Source: Aneurinibacillus soli
Lineage (GTDB): Bacteria; Bacillota; Bacilli; Aneurinibacillales; Aneurinibacillaceae
Length of the DNA stretch: 64,000 bases
NCBI RefSeq assembly: GCF_002355375.1
Contig: NZ_AP017312.1
Span: 2,559,001-2,623,000 of the forward strand
Direction of reading: 5' to 3'
Under the pieces are notes generated by a model, which saw only the letters and a program-made list of their open reading frames with translations, made no database searches and was not told the origin of the DNA. Below, piece after piece: positions 26,384 through 34,051 of the stretch. The position numbers and the translations under genes were made by a program. Position 1 is the stretch's first letter, and each line of letters begins with the position of its first letter.

Positions 26384-26426
26384 AAAAGACTCACCCTGGT
26401 CCGCATTGTTAAGAGGCGTGGTGAGT
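26384..26426 (-). terminator. Hairpin with U-tract in the leader of the Abi gene (possible attenuator)
   Basis: On the minus strand ACTCACC (26426-26420) pairs with GGTGAGT (26395-26389), followed by CTTTTTATTTT and then the Abi ribosome site. No minus-strand gene lies upstream, so a terminator here would act on the Abi transcript itself. The loop is long (24 bases), so strength is uncertain. Confidence 0.5.
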
Positions 26427-26900
26427 TCTGTTATTGTTATTATAGTCGATTAAAATACCATAGGTCAATGCAGTACGGTAAAGATCTATGAAAATCTTTG
26501 TCCTAGCTTAATTTTTGACCAAAATAAAAAAACAGTTATCTTCACTTATGTTCGGTTTTCTATAAAAATGATCGGTATCCGGTCGGTGAACACTTCGCAT
26601 TTTCGGGGGATTTTAACGAATGTTATGCATATATGTTTGTTAATTCGTTCGTATATTATTGAAATGACAGACAGGCTCTTTAGAGAGTTGGTGTTATGTG
26701 TTACTGTCTACGAGATTGCCCAGGATAATATCCTAGACTATCTTGCGGTGCGGACGAAGAAATACAATGTTCCCAGGAATTTCAAGCCGCTATTTGTTTC
26801 AGCAGGAAGCTAAAAAACACAAGCTTCAACTTTATGATCCCTTATAAGTTTATTTCAAGTAAACTTTGATCAAAATATTATAAAGAAAGAGGTGATTTGA
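26427..26900. other. Intergenic region with an unassigned weak frame
   Basis: A plus-strand frame at 26568-26813 (ending YNVPRNFKPLFVSAGS) lacks a ribosome site and family resemblance; its 3' part looks coding and may be a remnant. The segment also holds the promoters of the flanking divergent genes, which I cannot place. Confidence 0.3.
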
Positions 26901-27149
26901 ATGAACCATGAGCTTGATTATGATCGCGACCATGATAGGGAAGATGAATTATCAAAAAAGTCGTTAGAAGAAATTTTGAGGCTCTCCCTCGATCAAGAAA
27001 ATAAAATGATGCGAACATATTTACTTACCGCTGAGCGCATACATGATAATGAAGAACTACAAACACGTTTAAAAAATTTTGCTGAAGGAAATGCCAAGCG
27101 TTCCCGTCAATTACAAAATGAATTACAGTTTATCCAAGATCTCCAATAA
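26901..27149 (+). CDS. Small helical protein, ferritin-like/coiled-coil character
   Basis: An 82-residue acidic protein, MNHELDYDRDHDREDELSKK then two amphipathic helices (LEEILRLSLDQENKMMRTYL, LQTRLKNFAEGNAKRSRQLQ). Ribosome site AGAGGTG is well placed and a strong terminator follows, so it is a real small gene. The two-helix pattern resembles half of a rubrerythrin-like bundle, but metal-binding EExxH motifs are absent. Function unknown. Confidence 0.7.
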   Translation: MNHELDYDRDHDREDELSKKSLEEILRLSLDQENKMMRTYLLTAERIHDNEELQTRLKNFAEGNAKRSRQLQNELQFIQDLQ

Positions 27150-27185
27150 ACCAGAGAATAACGTTTTCTCTGGTTTATTTTATTT
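27148..27185 (+). terminator. Terminator of the small helical protein gene
   Basis: AAACCAGAGAA (27148-27158) pairs with TTCTCTGGTTT (27166-27176), followed by ATTTTATTTTTTT. It overlaps the stop codon. Confidence 0.88.
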
Positions 27186-27196
27186 TTTTCCTATGT

Positions 27197-27310
27197 TCAA
27201 CCGCTTACTGGTGGAATAAAAGCTATTTCGTCACTGTCCTTCAATCTGACGTGAAACTTGCGATGGTCGATACAAAACTCTTCCCTCCCCTTGTACTGTA
27301 GGTAGTTATT
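27197..27310 (-). pseudogene. C-terminal remnant of a MoaD-like molybdopterin synthase small subunit
   Basis: The minus-strand frame reads FHVRLKDSDEIAFIPPVSG then TGA. This is the MoaD C-terminus, except that MoaD must end in Gly-Gly to be thiocarboxylated and here the second glycine is replaced by a stop. The N-terminal half is missing. It lies at the distal end of the formate dehydrogenase operon, whose enzyme needs molybdopterin, so a moaD gene there makes sense historically. Confidence 0.6.
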
Positions 27311-27668
27311 TTGATCGCAGCTTAAGAGGCTTGTCAAAAACAAAAATCGTCATTGCAATGTCTTCCTCAATATTAATGTCCGAAAAAACTCGTACAATTT
27401 TTGCTTGTACAAGTTCTTCAAACTTTGCTAACACATCCGAAGATTGATAGATTTTCTTTACGAATTCAGTACGCGCCTCGTTTACCATTCGTTTGCCTTC
27501 TTCTGAATTCATCATAAACTTCTCTATGTTTGTCAGATTTCCTTTCATCTCACTAATGGCCCATGAGTCTATAAAACGAGTAGTAATTTCCTTTGGCCCG
27601 TTTCCAACATACTCCTTGCGTAGTTCACGAACCAACATACTAAATTGATGTTCCGTGTTTTTTGTCAT
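27306..27668 (-). CDS. DUF2294-family protein
   Basis: A 120-residue protein matching the DUF2294 pattern (FSMLVRELRKEYVGNGPKEI, LTNIEKFMMNSEEGKRMVNE, VFSDINIEEDIAMTIFVF). Function unknown. It is the last intact gene of the fdhF operon, 23 bases after the psiE-like gene, with ribosome site AAGGAGAGG. Confidence 0.8.
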   Translation of the reverse strand: MTKNTEHQFSMLVRELRKEYVGNGPKEITTRFIDSWAISEMKGNLTNIEKFMMNSEEGKRMVNEARTEFVKKIYQSSDVLAKFEELVQAKIVRVFSDINIEEDIAMTIFVFDKPLKLRSK

Positions 27669-27691
27669 TGTATTCCTCTCCTTATATCACG

Positions 27692-28108
27692 TCATCTTTT
27701 CATCTTCGGTGTTACCATTACATAACTGATTGCAAGTATAAGAATCACCAAAGATAGCCAAAAATTCTCCAGTGGGTTTCCGTTATTTACAATAATAAAC
27801 CTGACTCCAGCCGTGAGACCGATGTAAAGAAGATAGTCTAACGGAAAATGATTGCTTTCGTTGAAATATTTCACAATCATGGAGACAAATGCGAAGTACA
27901 AGAAAAACACTAGCACTTTCCCAAGAATATCGTGAACATTATTATTTTCCAAAAATGCGTCCTTTATAATGTAAAAAAGTTCCCTGAAAAGAAAATAGAT
28001 AAGGGTAAAGCCCAGAATAATCAACGATGTATTCAACAGCTTTTGATATAATGTTATCAACCCCCTCCGTTTTTGAGGCTGATCTAATCCAAGTATATAT
28101 CCCTTCAT
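27692..28108 (-). CDS. PsiE-family membrane protein
   Basis: A 138-residue protein with four transmembrane helices and the PsiE pattern (YQKLLNTSLIILGFTLIYFL, ELFYIIKDAFL, HFPLDYLLYIGLTAGVRFII). PsiE is phosphate-starvation inducible in Escherichia coli, but its role is unknown. Its ATG shares a base with the preceding stop (TAATG), so it is translationally coupled to the DUF1641 gene and probably serves the formate dehydrogenase at the membrane. Confidence 0.85.
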   Translation of the reverse strand: MKGYILGLDQPQKRRGLITLYQKLLNTSLIILGFTLIYFLFRELFYIIKDAFLENNNVHDILGKVLVFFLYFAFVSMIVKYFNESNHFPLDYLLYIGLTAGVRFIIVNNGNPLENFWLSLVILILAISYVMVTPKMKR

Positions 28109-28587
28109 TATTCTTTTAAGCCTTCCCCGATCCCCTTCAGCAAACTAATTCCGAATCCCATTGCCCGATTAATGTCAGGGTCCCGTAACGCCTTCATTAG
28201 ATCGATAATTCCCACCTTCTCATTTGATCGAAGTCTCTCCTCTGATTTCTGGATTCCTTTTGCTACACCGGCCATCATTTTTTTGGTCATTTCTGGATTT
28301 AGCTCTGTCAACGCTCCTGCTGCTGCCATTGCATTATTGATCATGTTGGTAACAGGGGGGCGCACCATTTGCCCCACCAAGATTTTAGCCATTTGTTCTC
28401 TCGCTTCGATTGCGGCGTTAAAGGCTCCAAGAATTCCACTTTCGTGAAGTTCCTGAAGTAGTTTTATTGTTTCCTGGATACCATCTGCATTTTGAGCAAG
28501 TACTTGGATGACGTTTTCAACGGCTTGACTTTGCTTCTCGCTTTCAGTAAAAGGCGTTTTGGCAATTTTGGTAATGGGTCTCGCCAT
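28108..28587 (-). CDS. DUF1641 protein (YrhD-like), formate dehydrogenase partner
   Basis: A 159-residue mostly helical protein with the DUF1641 core ILGAFNAAIEAREQMAKILV and DPDINRAMGFGISLLKGIGE. In Bacillus subtilis yrhD lies beside yrhE, the formate dehydrogenase gene, and the pairing is common; it is probably an accessory or membrane-linking subunit. It is coupled to fdhF through a TAATG stop-start overlap. Confidence 0.88.
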   Translation of the reverse strand: MARPITKIAKTPFTESEKQSQAVENVIQVLAQNADGIQETIKLLQELHESGILGAFNAAIEAREQMAKILVGQMVRPPVTNMINNAMAAAGALTELNPEMTKKMMAGVAKGIQKSEERLRSNEKVGIIDLMKALRDPDINRAMGFGISLLKGIGEGLKE

Positions 28588-31538
28588 TATTGTTTACCTC
28601 CTGGTATATTTACATCTGCAATTGGTTGATAATCTTCTCTTGCCCATTTGCGTTCTACTTGTACCCCCATCTGTGGATTGCGTTTGGCATGACGAGGATT
28701 GTACATCGGAAGTGGCTTTATTCCGTTTGGTTCGAGAACCTCCATTCGAACCTTGACTTGTTTATAAGCTGGTGTATGCGTTTGGACATCGACTGCCCCA
28801 CCAGTTAACAAATTCACAGCACTTTCATGACTTGTTGAATGCATGGGAACGTATATGTCTTTCCCCCGCATGCGATCGGTCACAAGCGCACGAAGTTTGA
28901 TTTTTCCATAAGGTGATTCAAGACGTACCAGTGATCCATCTTTGACTTTCCGCTCTTTGGCCAACTCCGGTGAGATTTCCATAAACACTTCCGGAAGTTT
29001 GTATTGGATGCCTTCGGATTTGTTTGTAAGATTTCCTTCGTGGAACTGTTCAAGTAAACGGCCATTGTTTAGCGTCAGATCGAATTCCGCCGGGAACTCC
29101 ACAGGTGGGATATACTCAAAGAGTGACAACCGAGCTTTTTTATCCGGGAAGTTGAACCCCTTCGTATACAAGAGCGGCGTGTTACTTCCGTCTGGTGATC
29201 CCCAATGGAAGCTGCCCCAGCCTTCCAATACGTCGTAATTACATTGCGAGAAAAATGGCGTAAGCGACGCCATTTCCGCGTAAATTTCACTTGGATGACT
29301 ATAATTCCAATCAAATCCCATCCGTTTTGCTAGTTGACTGAAAATCCACCAGTCGGGCTTACTGTCGCCCATTGGCTCAAATACTTGGTACAATCGTTGC
29401 ACACGACGTTCGGTATTCGTAAACGTACCATCTTTTTCAAGCGAAGGCACAGCTGGCAAAATGATATCAGCAAATTCAGCAGTCTTGCTTAGGAATACGT
29501 CTTGCACCACAAGAAAATCGAGATTCGCAAGCATCTCTTGGGTATGGTTGGAATCCGCATCCGTCCATGCCATCTCTTCCCCAGAGATGTACATAGCCTT
29601 GATCTCGCCTCTACCTATAGCCTCTAACATTTCGATGTTGTTCAGACCACGTTCGCCTGGAATTTTAACGCAGTAGGCCGCTTCAAATTTGGCGCGAATC
29701 GCGTCGTCTGTAACCGGTTGGTATCCTGGGAAAATATCTGGCATCGTTCCCATATCAGCAGCACCTTGAACGTTGTTATGCCCACGAAGCGGAAACGCAC
29801 CTGCGCCTGAACGCATAAAGTTTCCTGTAATCAGAAGCAGATTGGCAATCGCAGCAGATGTATAAGAGCCTGCTACGTTTTGCGTAACACCCATCCCCCA
29901 ACAGATCGCGGTTCCATCTGCATCGCGAATCATTTCGGCTACTTTGATCAACGTTTCTTTTGAAATACCTGTTTCTTTTTCAGCGAATTCCAAAGTGAAT
30001 CTTTGAAGCAGTTTCAAATATTCTGGATAGAAGTTTACGTGTTCTTCGATGAATGTAGGATTATGCCAGTTCTGATCGATCATGTACTTGGCAACAGCCG
30101 ATAACCACACATAGTCCGTTCCTTGTTTCGGGCGAATGAACAAATCAGCGCGGTCAGCCATTTCGTGTCTGCGAAGGTCAACGGCAATAAGCTTATGTCC
30201 GTGTAATTTTTGCGCACGTTTGATTCGTGTTGCGAGTACAGGATGTCCTTCGCCTGGGGCGCATCCGACCAATATGACAAGACCCGCCTCGGCAAGGTCT
30301 TTGATGGTGCCGGAGTCGCCGCCAATTCCACCAGTCTGCTGTAGGCCCCAAGATGCCGGAGACTGGCAGTACCGCGAACAATTATCTACATTGTTCGTTT
30401 GGAATACTTGACGTGCTAATTTTTGCATCAAGTAGTTTTCTTCATTGGTGAACTTAGACGAAGAAATGAAGCCAAGCGCCTTTCCACCGTACGTTTCTTT
30501 AAGGGAACTCAGCTTGCTTGCCATCAGGCTTAACGCCTCTTCCCACGTGACTTCTACAAATGCTTCACCCCTACGAATTAATGGTTTCGTTAGTCGTTCT
30601 TTGCTGTTGACGAAATCCCAACCGAACTTTCCTTTTACACAAGTGGATATACTATTGACCGGTGAATTTTCCGTTGGCTCAATTTTCAAGATTTTGCGAC
30701 CCTTAGTCCATACTTCAAACGTGCAACCTACCCCGCAGAACGTACAAACTGTTTTGGTCTTCTTAGTCCGCGTCTCCCGCATAGAGGCTTCTAGTTCAGA
30801 AATCGCGAAAATGCCGCTGTAACCAGGCTCGACTTCTTTAATCAAATCGATCATCGGATTGAGCAGATCCTCTTTAATACCGGACATAAAACCAGCCTCA
30901 CCTAACATCGACTTCTCCATCAACGCATTACATGGGCAGACCGTTACACACTGGCCACAGGATACACAAGATGATTCATTAATGGACTTATTGTCATCCC
31001 AGATCACCCGAGGAATATCTCGCTCCCAATCGATCGTGAGCGTTTCATTTACCTGTACATCTTGACATACCTCTGTGCATCGCCCACATAGAATGCATTG
31101 ATTAGGATCGTAACGATAGAAGGGATGTGACATGTCCACTTCGTAACCTTTTTCACGGAACGGACGTGTTTGATGCTCAATTTCAAGCAACTCTGCGGTA
31201 TTGTGAACCCGACAATTTCCGTTATTATTGTCACATACTGTGCAATACAACATATGATTCTCTAAGATTCGATCCATAGCTTCATTTTGGGCACCCTTTG
31301 CTAACTCGGAAGAAGTAAGGATGTTCATTCCCTCTTCCATATAAGTAGAGCATGCCCTCATAATTTTTCCGTCTATTTCACACATGCACGTATCACAAGT
31401 TTGAATAGGACCTAAAATAGGTGAGTAGCAAACATGTGGATGTTCAATTCCTTGCTGCAAAAAGTAGTCAAGAATTCGAGTTCCTTCTTCCACTTCATGC
31501 ACCACGTCGTTAATTCGAACGCTCAATCTTTTCTTCAC
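28587..31538 (-). CDS. fdhF: Molybdenum/tungsten formate dehydrogenase, alpha subunit (YrhE/FdhF type)
   Basis: A 983-residue cytoplasmic enzyme. The N-terminal 2Fe-2S ferredoxin domain (about 1-80: HVCYSPILGPIQTCDTCMC) and a His/Cys NADH dehydrogenase-like G domain are followed by two 4Fe-4S clusters (CILCGRCTEVCQ, CVSCGQCVTVCPC). The catalytic part starts at CTFCGVGCTFEVW (a further 4Fe-4S) and contains NCSRYCQSPA, where the second cysteine replaces the selenocysteine of E. coli FdhH. The C-terminal molydopterin-dinucleotide domain is complete. It oxidises formate to CO2, electrons probably passing to NAD or quinone. GTG start with AAGGAGG 7 bases upstream. Confidence 0.95.
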   Translation of the reverse strand: MKKRLSVRINDVVHEVEEGTRILDYFLQQGIEHPHVCYSPILGPIQTCDTCMCEIDGKIMRACSTYMEEGMNILTSSELAKGAQNEAMDRILENHMLYCTVCDNNNGNCRVHNTAELLEIEHQTRPFREKGYEVDMSHPFYRYDPNQCILCGRCTEVCQDVQVNETLTIDWERDIPRVIWDDNKSINESSCVSCGQCVTVCPCNALMEKSMLGEAGFMSGIKEDLLNPMIDLIKEVEPGYSGIFAISELEASMRETRTKKTKTVCTFCGVGCTFEVWTKGRKILKIEPTENSPVNSISTCVKGKFGWDFVNSKERLTKPLIRRGEAFVEVTWEEALSLMASKLSSLKETYGGKALGFISSSKFTNEENYLMQKLARQVFQTNNVDNCSRYCQSPASWGLQQTGGIGGDSGTIKDLAEAGLVILVGCAPGEGHPVLATRIKRAQKLHGHKLIAVDLRRHEMADRADLFIRPKQGTDYVWLSAVAKYMIDQNWHNPTFIEEHVNFYPEYLKLLQRFTLEFAEKETGISKETLIKVAEMIRDADGTAICWGMGVTQNVAGSYTSAAIANLLLITGNFMRSGAGAFPLRGHNNVQGAADMGTMPDIFPGYQPVTDDAIRAKFEAAYCVKIPGERGLNNIEMLEAIGRGEIKAMYISGEEMAWTDADSNHTQEMLANLDFLVVQDVFLSKTAEFADIILPAVPSLEKDGTFTNTERRVQRLYQVFEPMGDSKPDWWIFSQLAKRMGFDWNYSHPSEIYAEMASLTPFFSQCNYDVLEGWGSFHWGSPDGSNTPLLYTKGFNFPDKKARLSLFEYIPPVEFPAEFDLTLNNGRLLEQFHEGNLTNKSEGIQYKLPEVFMEISPELAKERKVKDGSLVRLESPYGKIKLRALVTDRMRGKDIYVPMHSTSHESAVNLLTGGAVDVQTHTPAYKQVKVRMEVLEPNGIKPLPMYNPRHAKRNPQMGVQVERKWAREDYQPIADVNIPGGKQ

Positions 31539-31561
31539 AGCAAATCCTCCTTTTCAAAATA

Positions 31562-31621
31562 AAAAACCCACCATAAAACAACTTGTGTAGACGTACTACA
31601 CAAACTGTTTTATGGTGGGTT
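31562..31621 (-). terminator. Long terminator hairpin directly in front of the fdhF ribosome site (attenuator)
   Basis: AACCCACCATAAAACA (31565-31580) and TGTTTTATGGTGGGTT (31606-31621) are perfect inverted repeats of 16 bp, extended by an inner TTGTGTAG/CTACACAA stem. On the minus strand the stem is followed by TTTTT and, 17 bases on, by the fdhF ribosome site. There is no room for a promoter between hairpin and gene, so fdhF transcripts must cross it. Confidence 0.85.
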
Positions 31622-31763
31622 AACTACTAAGCATACTATATACTAGTTATCCATCCCGCCATATAGTAACGAAAAAGAACAGGACATTATGGTAATTCAT
31701 TATTACCTAACATCAATGAACTTTTTCGTTTTCCTTATACCAATTTAAATGACTTATTGTTAA
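31622..31763 (-). promoter_or_regulatory. fdhF: Structured leader upstream of the fdhF attenuator
   Basis: Three further pairings are present: TACTATAT/ATATAGTA (31634-31641 with 31661-31668), AACGAAAAAG/CTTTTTCGTT (31668-31677 with 31721-31730), and GGTAAT/ATTACC (31691-31696 with 31702-31707) nested in the second. A candidate promoter reads TTAACA (31763-31758) and TATAAG (31739-31734), 18 apart, but its start point would clip the outer helix, so the real promoter may be further up. The layout resembles a ligand- or factor-controlled leader; the Moco riboswitch consensus could not be recognised. Confidence 0.5.
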
Positions 31764-31838
31764 TAATAACACAATAATTTGCTATTATCTATAACATATC
31801 GGCTTACATTCAAATTAAAGCGGTGGCTGGTCAACTTG

Positions 31839-32654
31839 TTATAACCACATACTTAGTAAAATTAAAGCACCTACTAACCAGCAATAGTACGCAAATGGTC
31901 GCATTGCTGTGATTTCATTTTCCTTAAACCATCTCATCAAAATCCACACACTTATAAAAGCAAAAATCCCAGACATCACTCCACCAATAAGAGACATTTG
32001 CAGCAAGCCATGAGTTCCACCTTTAATTAGCTTCGGAATTTCTAAAATGCTGGCTCCAGCAATTATCGGGGTAGCCAATAACATAGAAAAACGAGCAGAT
32101 GCCTCGTGCTTCAACCCCATCCAGAAACCGGCTGTCATACTTGATCCAGAACGAGAAAAACCCGGTATCAGCGCAAGGGATTGGAAGAGCCCAACGATTA
32201 ACGCTTGTCCAACAGTCAAATCATCAATTTCCTTATCACCTCTGGAGCGCATTTTTTCTCCAAAATAGAGAAAAAAACCATTTAAGATTAAAAATATAGC
32301 AGCACTTGTAACACTGCTAAACATGTGTTTAAGTGGTTTCTCCAATACAAGACCAATAATGGCTGCTGGTAGTGTTGCAACAATGATTAATAACAAAGTT
32401 CTCTTACTTCCGCTAAAAAGCGAACGAATAATTTGCATCCAATCATGCCAAAAGAAAATGAATAAGGCGACAGCTGTACCCAAGTGAAGCATAACGACAT
32501 ACGGTAAAAAGTGCTCTTTAAGGAATTCAGGATCTAATTTCCAATGAAAAACAAATGGGGTCAAAACCCCGTGTGCTACGCTGCTGATTGGAAATAACTC
32601 CGTAATACCCTGAATGATCGCAAAAATGAGTGTTTGAATAATGTCCAAAATCAT
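31839..32654 (-). CDS. uppP: Undecaprenyl-diphosphatase
   Basis: A membrane enzyme of about 271 residues (BacA/UppP family) that dephosphorylates undecaprenyl diphosphate for wall synthesis and gives bacitracin tolerance. Both active-site motifs are present: QGITELFPISSVAHG near the N-terminus and PGFSRSGSSMT in the middle. About eight helices. ATG at 32654 is preferred (AAAGG upstream); in-frame ATGs at 32669 and 32696 are alternatives. Confidence 0.92.
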   Translation of the reverse strand: MILDIIQTLIFAIIQGITELFPISSVAHGVLTPFVFHWKLDPEFLKEHFLPYVVMLHLGTAVALFIFFWHDWMQIIRSLFSGSKRTLLLIIVATLPAAIIGLVLEKPLKHMFSSVTSAAIFLILNGFFLYFGEKMRSRGDKEIDDLTVGQALIVGLFQSLALIPGFSRSGSSMTAGFWMGLKHEASARFSMLLATPIIAGASILEIPKLIKGGTHGLLQMSLIGGVMSGIFAFISVWILMRWFKENEITAMRPFAYYCWLVGALILLSMWL

Positions 32655-32699
32655 ATCCAACCTTTCCATGTTATTATTACTACACAATCTTATCATTCA

Positions 32700-32890
32700 T
32701 TATATATCTATAACATTAAAAGATTGTAAAGAGGAATGCCCTTCAAAACTTCCACCTATAACCTCAAGCTTACCATTTTCAATCACCGCTTTATTTAATA
32801 CAGGTGAAATCCTTTGCTCTTCATAAATACATATGAATGATGTATCTACCCCAAGAGAAGCTTGAGAAAATACTGTGCGAATTGCATTAG
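32700..32890 (-). pseudogene. C-terminal remnant of an unidentified protein
   Basis: A minus-strand frame gives AIRTVFSQASLGVDTSFICI and VIENGKLEVIGGSFEGHSSL and stops at 32700-32702, just before the uppP start. Its 5' end runs into the 51-bp repeat at 32909. It has the composition of a real protein tail, but I cannot name the family. Confidence 0.4.
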
Positions 32891-32908
32891 AAAAAGCCGG
32901 TTTCCTAT

Positions 32909-32959
32909 CCCATTACCCAAAGTGTGGTAGTGGGGTTCAACTCATCTATCCTGTTAAAA
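32909..32959. repeat. 51-bp dispersed repeat, copy A
   Basis: This 51-bp segment (starts CCCATTACCC, ends CTGTTAAAA) recurs at 45213-45263 in the same orientation with two mismatches. Here its left flank differs, so the hairpin seen in copy B is only partial. It may be the scar of an insertion element. Confidence 0.75.
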
Positions 32960-33042
32960 ATTCTCTTTTAATATGTTGGACTTGAACCAATTGTTTCTCA
33001 GATAAACTATGCAAGGTGCTCATAAAATCTGAAACAGCGGAA

Positions 33043-33150
33043 TCGACTACCAAGGACATTTCCGCCTATACTGTGCAGGACCATATTAAATCCATTTTTG
33101 TCAAGACGGGAGTAACAAGCCGCAGGGAGCTCGTCTGGCGATTGCGGTGA
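33043..33150 (+). pseudogene. C-terminal helix-turn-helix remnant of a LuxR-family regulator
   Basis: The frame reads STTKDISAYTVQDHIKSIFV then KTGVTSRRELVWRLR and a TGA, the recognition helix and last helix of LuxR/FixJ DNA-binding domains. The start of the HTH and all sensor sequence are missing; upstream DNA is unrelated. A decayed gene. Confidence 0.65.
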
Positions 33151-33199
33151 ATTCGTCACCGCCATTGTTTTGGAGATCTGGATTCGTCTAAAGTTCTTT

Positions 33200-33240
33200 A
33201 GAAAATAAAAGGCTTAGCAAAAATTCGCTAAGCCTCTCTC
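33200..33240 (-). terminator. Terminator of the metallophore transport operon
   Basis: AGGCTTAGC (33210-33218) and GCTAAGCCT (33227-33235) form a perfect stem; on the minus strand it is followed by TTTATTTTC. Confidence 0.85.
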
Positions 33241-33265
33241 ATTTATTAAATTGTTACTCAATTAA

Positions 33266-34051
33266 TCAAAGATATAGATCTGTCTTGGTAGATGATAATA
33301 TAATCTTTTTAGAAGCAGGTTGGGTGCACTCAAACATCTTAGCAGTGTCAATCGTCTCTGCAATTGTTCCTTTATCGATAATCGCCACACAATCGGAAAG
33401 AACGTTTACAGCCATGACATCGTGTGAGATAAAGAGATAAGAAAGGCCTATTTTTTCCTTTAATTCCTTTAGGTGAAACAAAATTTGCTTCTGTACAACC
33501 ATATCTAAACTGCTGACTGGTTCATCAAGCACAATCAATTTCGGCTTTAGTGCAATCGCTCGAGCTATATTTACCCGCTGTAGTTGTCCTCCGCTCATCT
33601 GATTCGGGGTCTTATGCATATCACCGGCAATAAGACCTACTGTTTCCAACAATCCGAAAATAATGCGTTTTTCTTCTTTTGCAGACAACCGCTCATAGTT
33701 GCGGAGAGGCTCTCCAATAATTTGTTTTACAGTCATGCGTGGATTAACTGCTGAATAACAATCCTGAAAAACAGCCTGCAAATCACGGCGCAATTGTTTT
33801 CGCGTTCGACGATCGGTTCGATACAAATCTTCCCCTTGAAACCTTACGCTCCCACTACCTGGAGGGAGAAGCCCTAGAACGATTTTGCCCAGTGTGCTTT
33901 TCCCCGCTCCACTTTCTCCCAAAAGACCTAGACACATTCCGGGTTCTACAACGAATGAAACATTGGTAACGCCTGATTCTGCCTTCTTTGCTCGAAACCA
34001 GCCAGATGAAGAATACGTTTTGGAGATTTGATCCGCAACCAATAAACTCAC
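33266..34051 (-). CDS. ABC transporter ATP-binding subunit, CntF/NikE-like
   Basis: A 261-residue ATPase: Walker A GESGAGKS (45-52), Q-loop VFQDCYSAVNPRM, signature MSGGQ (152-156), Walker B LIVLDEP (172-178) and H-loop ISHDV. It belongs to the oligopeptide/nickel importer class, with an atypical C-terminus. Its start overlaps the MFS gene by four bases. Together with the CntD-like ATPase it powers the operon's importer. Confidence 0.88.
   Translation of the reverse strand: MSLLVADQISKTYSSSGWFRAKKAESGVTNVSFVVEPGMCLGLLGESGAGKSTLGKIVLGLLPPGSGSVRFQGEDLYRTDRRTRKQLRRDLQAVFQDCYSAVNPRMTVKQIIGEPLRNYERLSAKEEKRIIFGLLETVGLIAGDMHKTPNQMSGGQLQRVNIARAIALKPKLIVLDEPVSSLDMVVQKQILFHLKELKEKIGLSYLFISHDVMAVNVLSDCVAIIDKGTIAETIDTAKMFECTQPASKKIILSSTKTDLYL

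Noticed and set aside
31562-31763. Moco or tungsten-cofactor riboswitch call for the fdhF leader
   Set aside because: Position and structure are suggestive, but I could not match the known consensus, so only a structured leader is reported.
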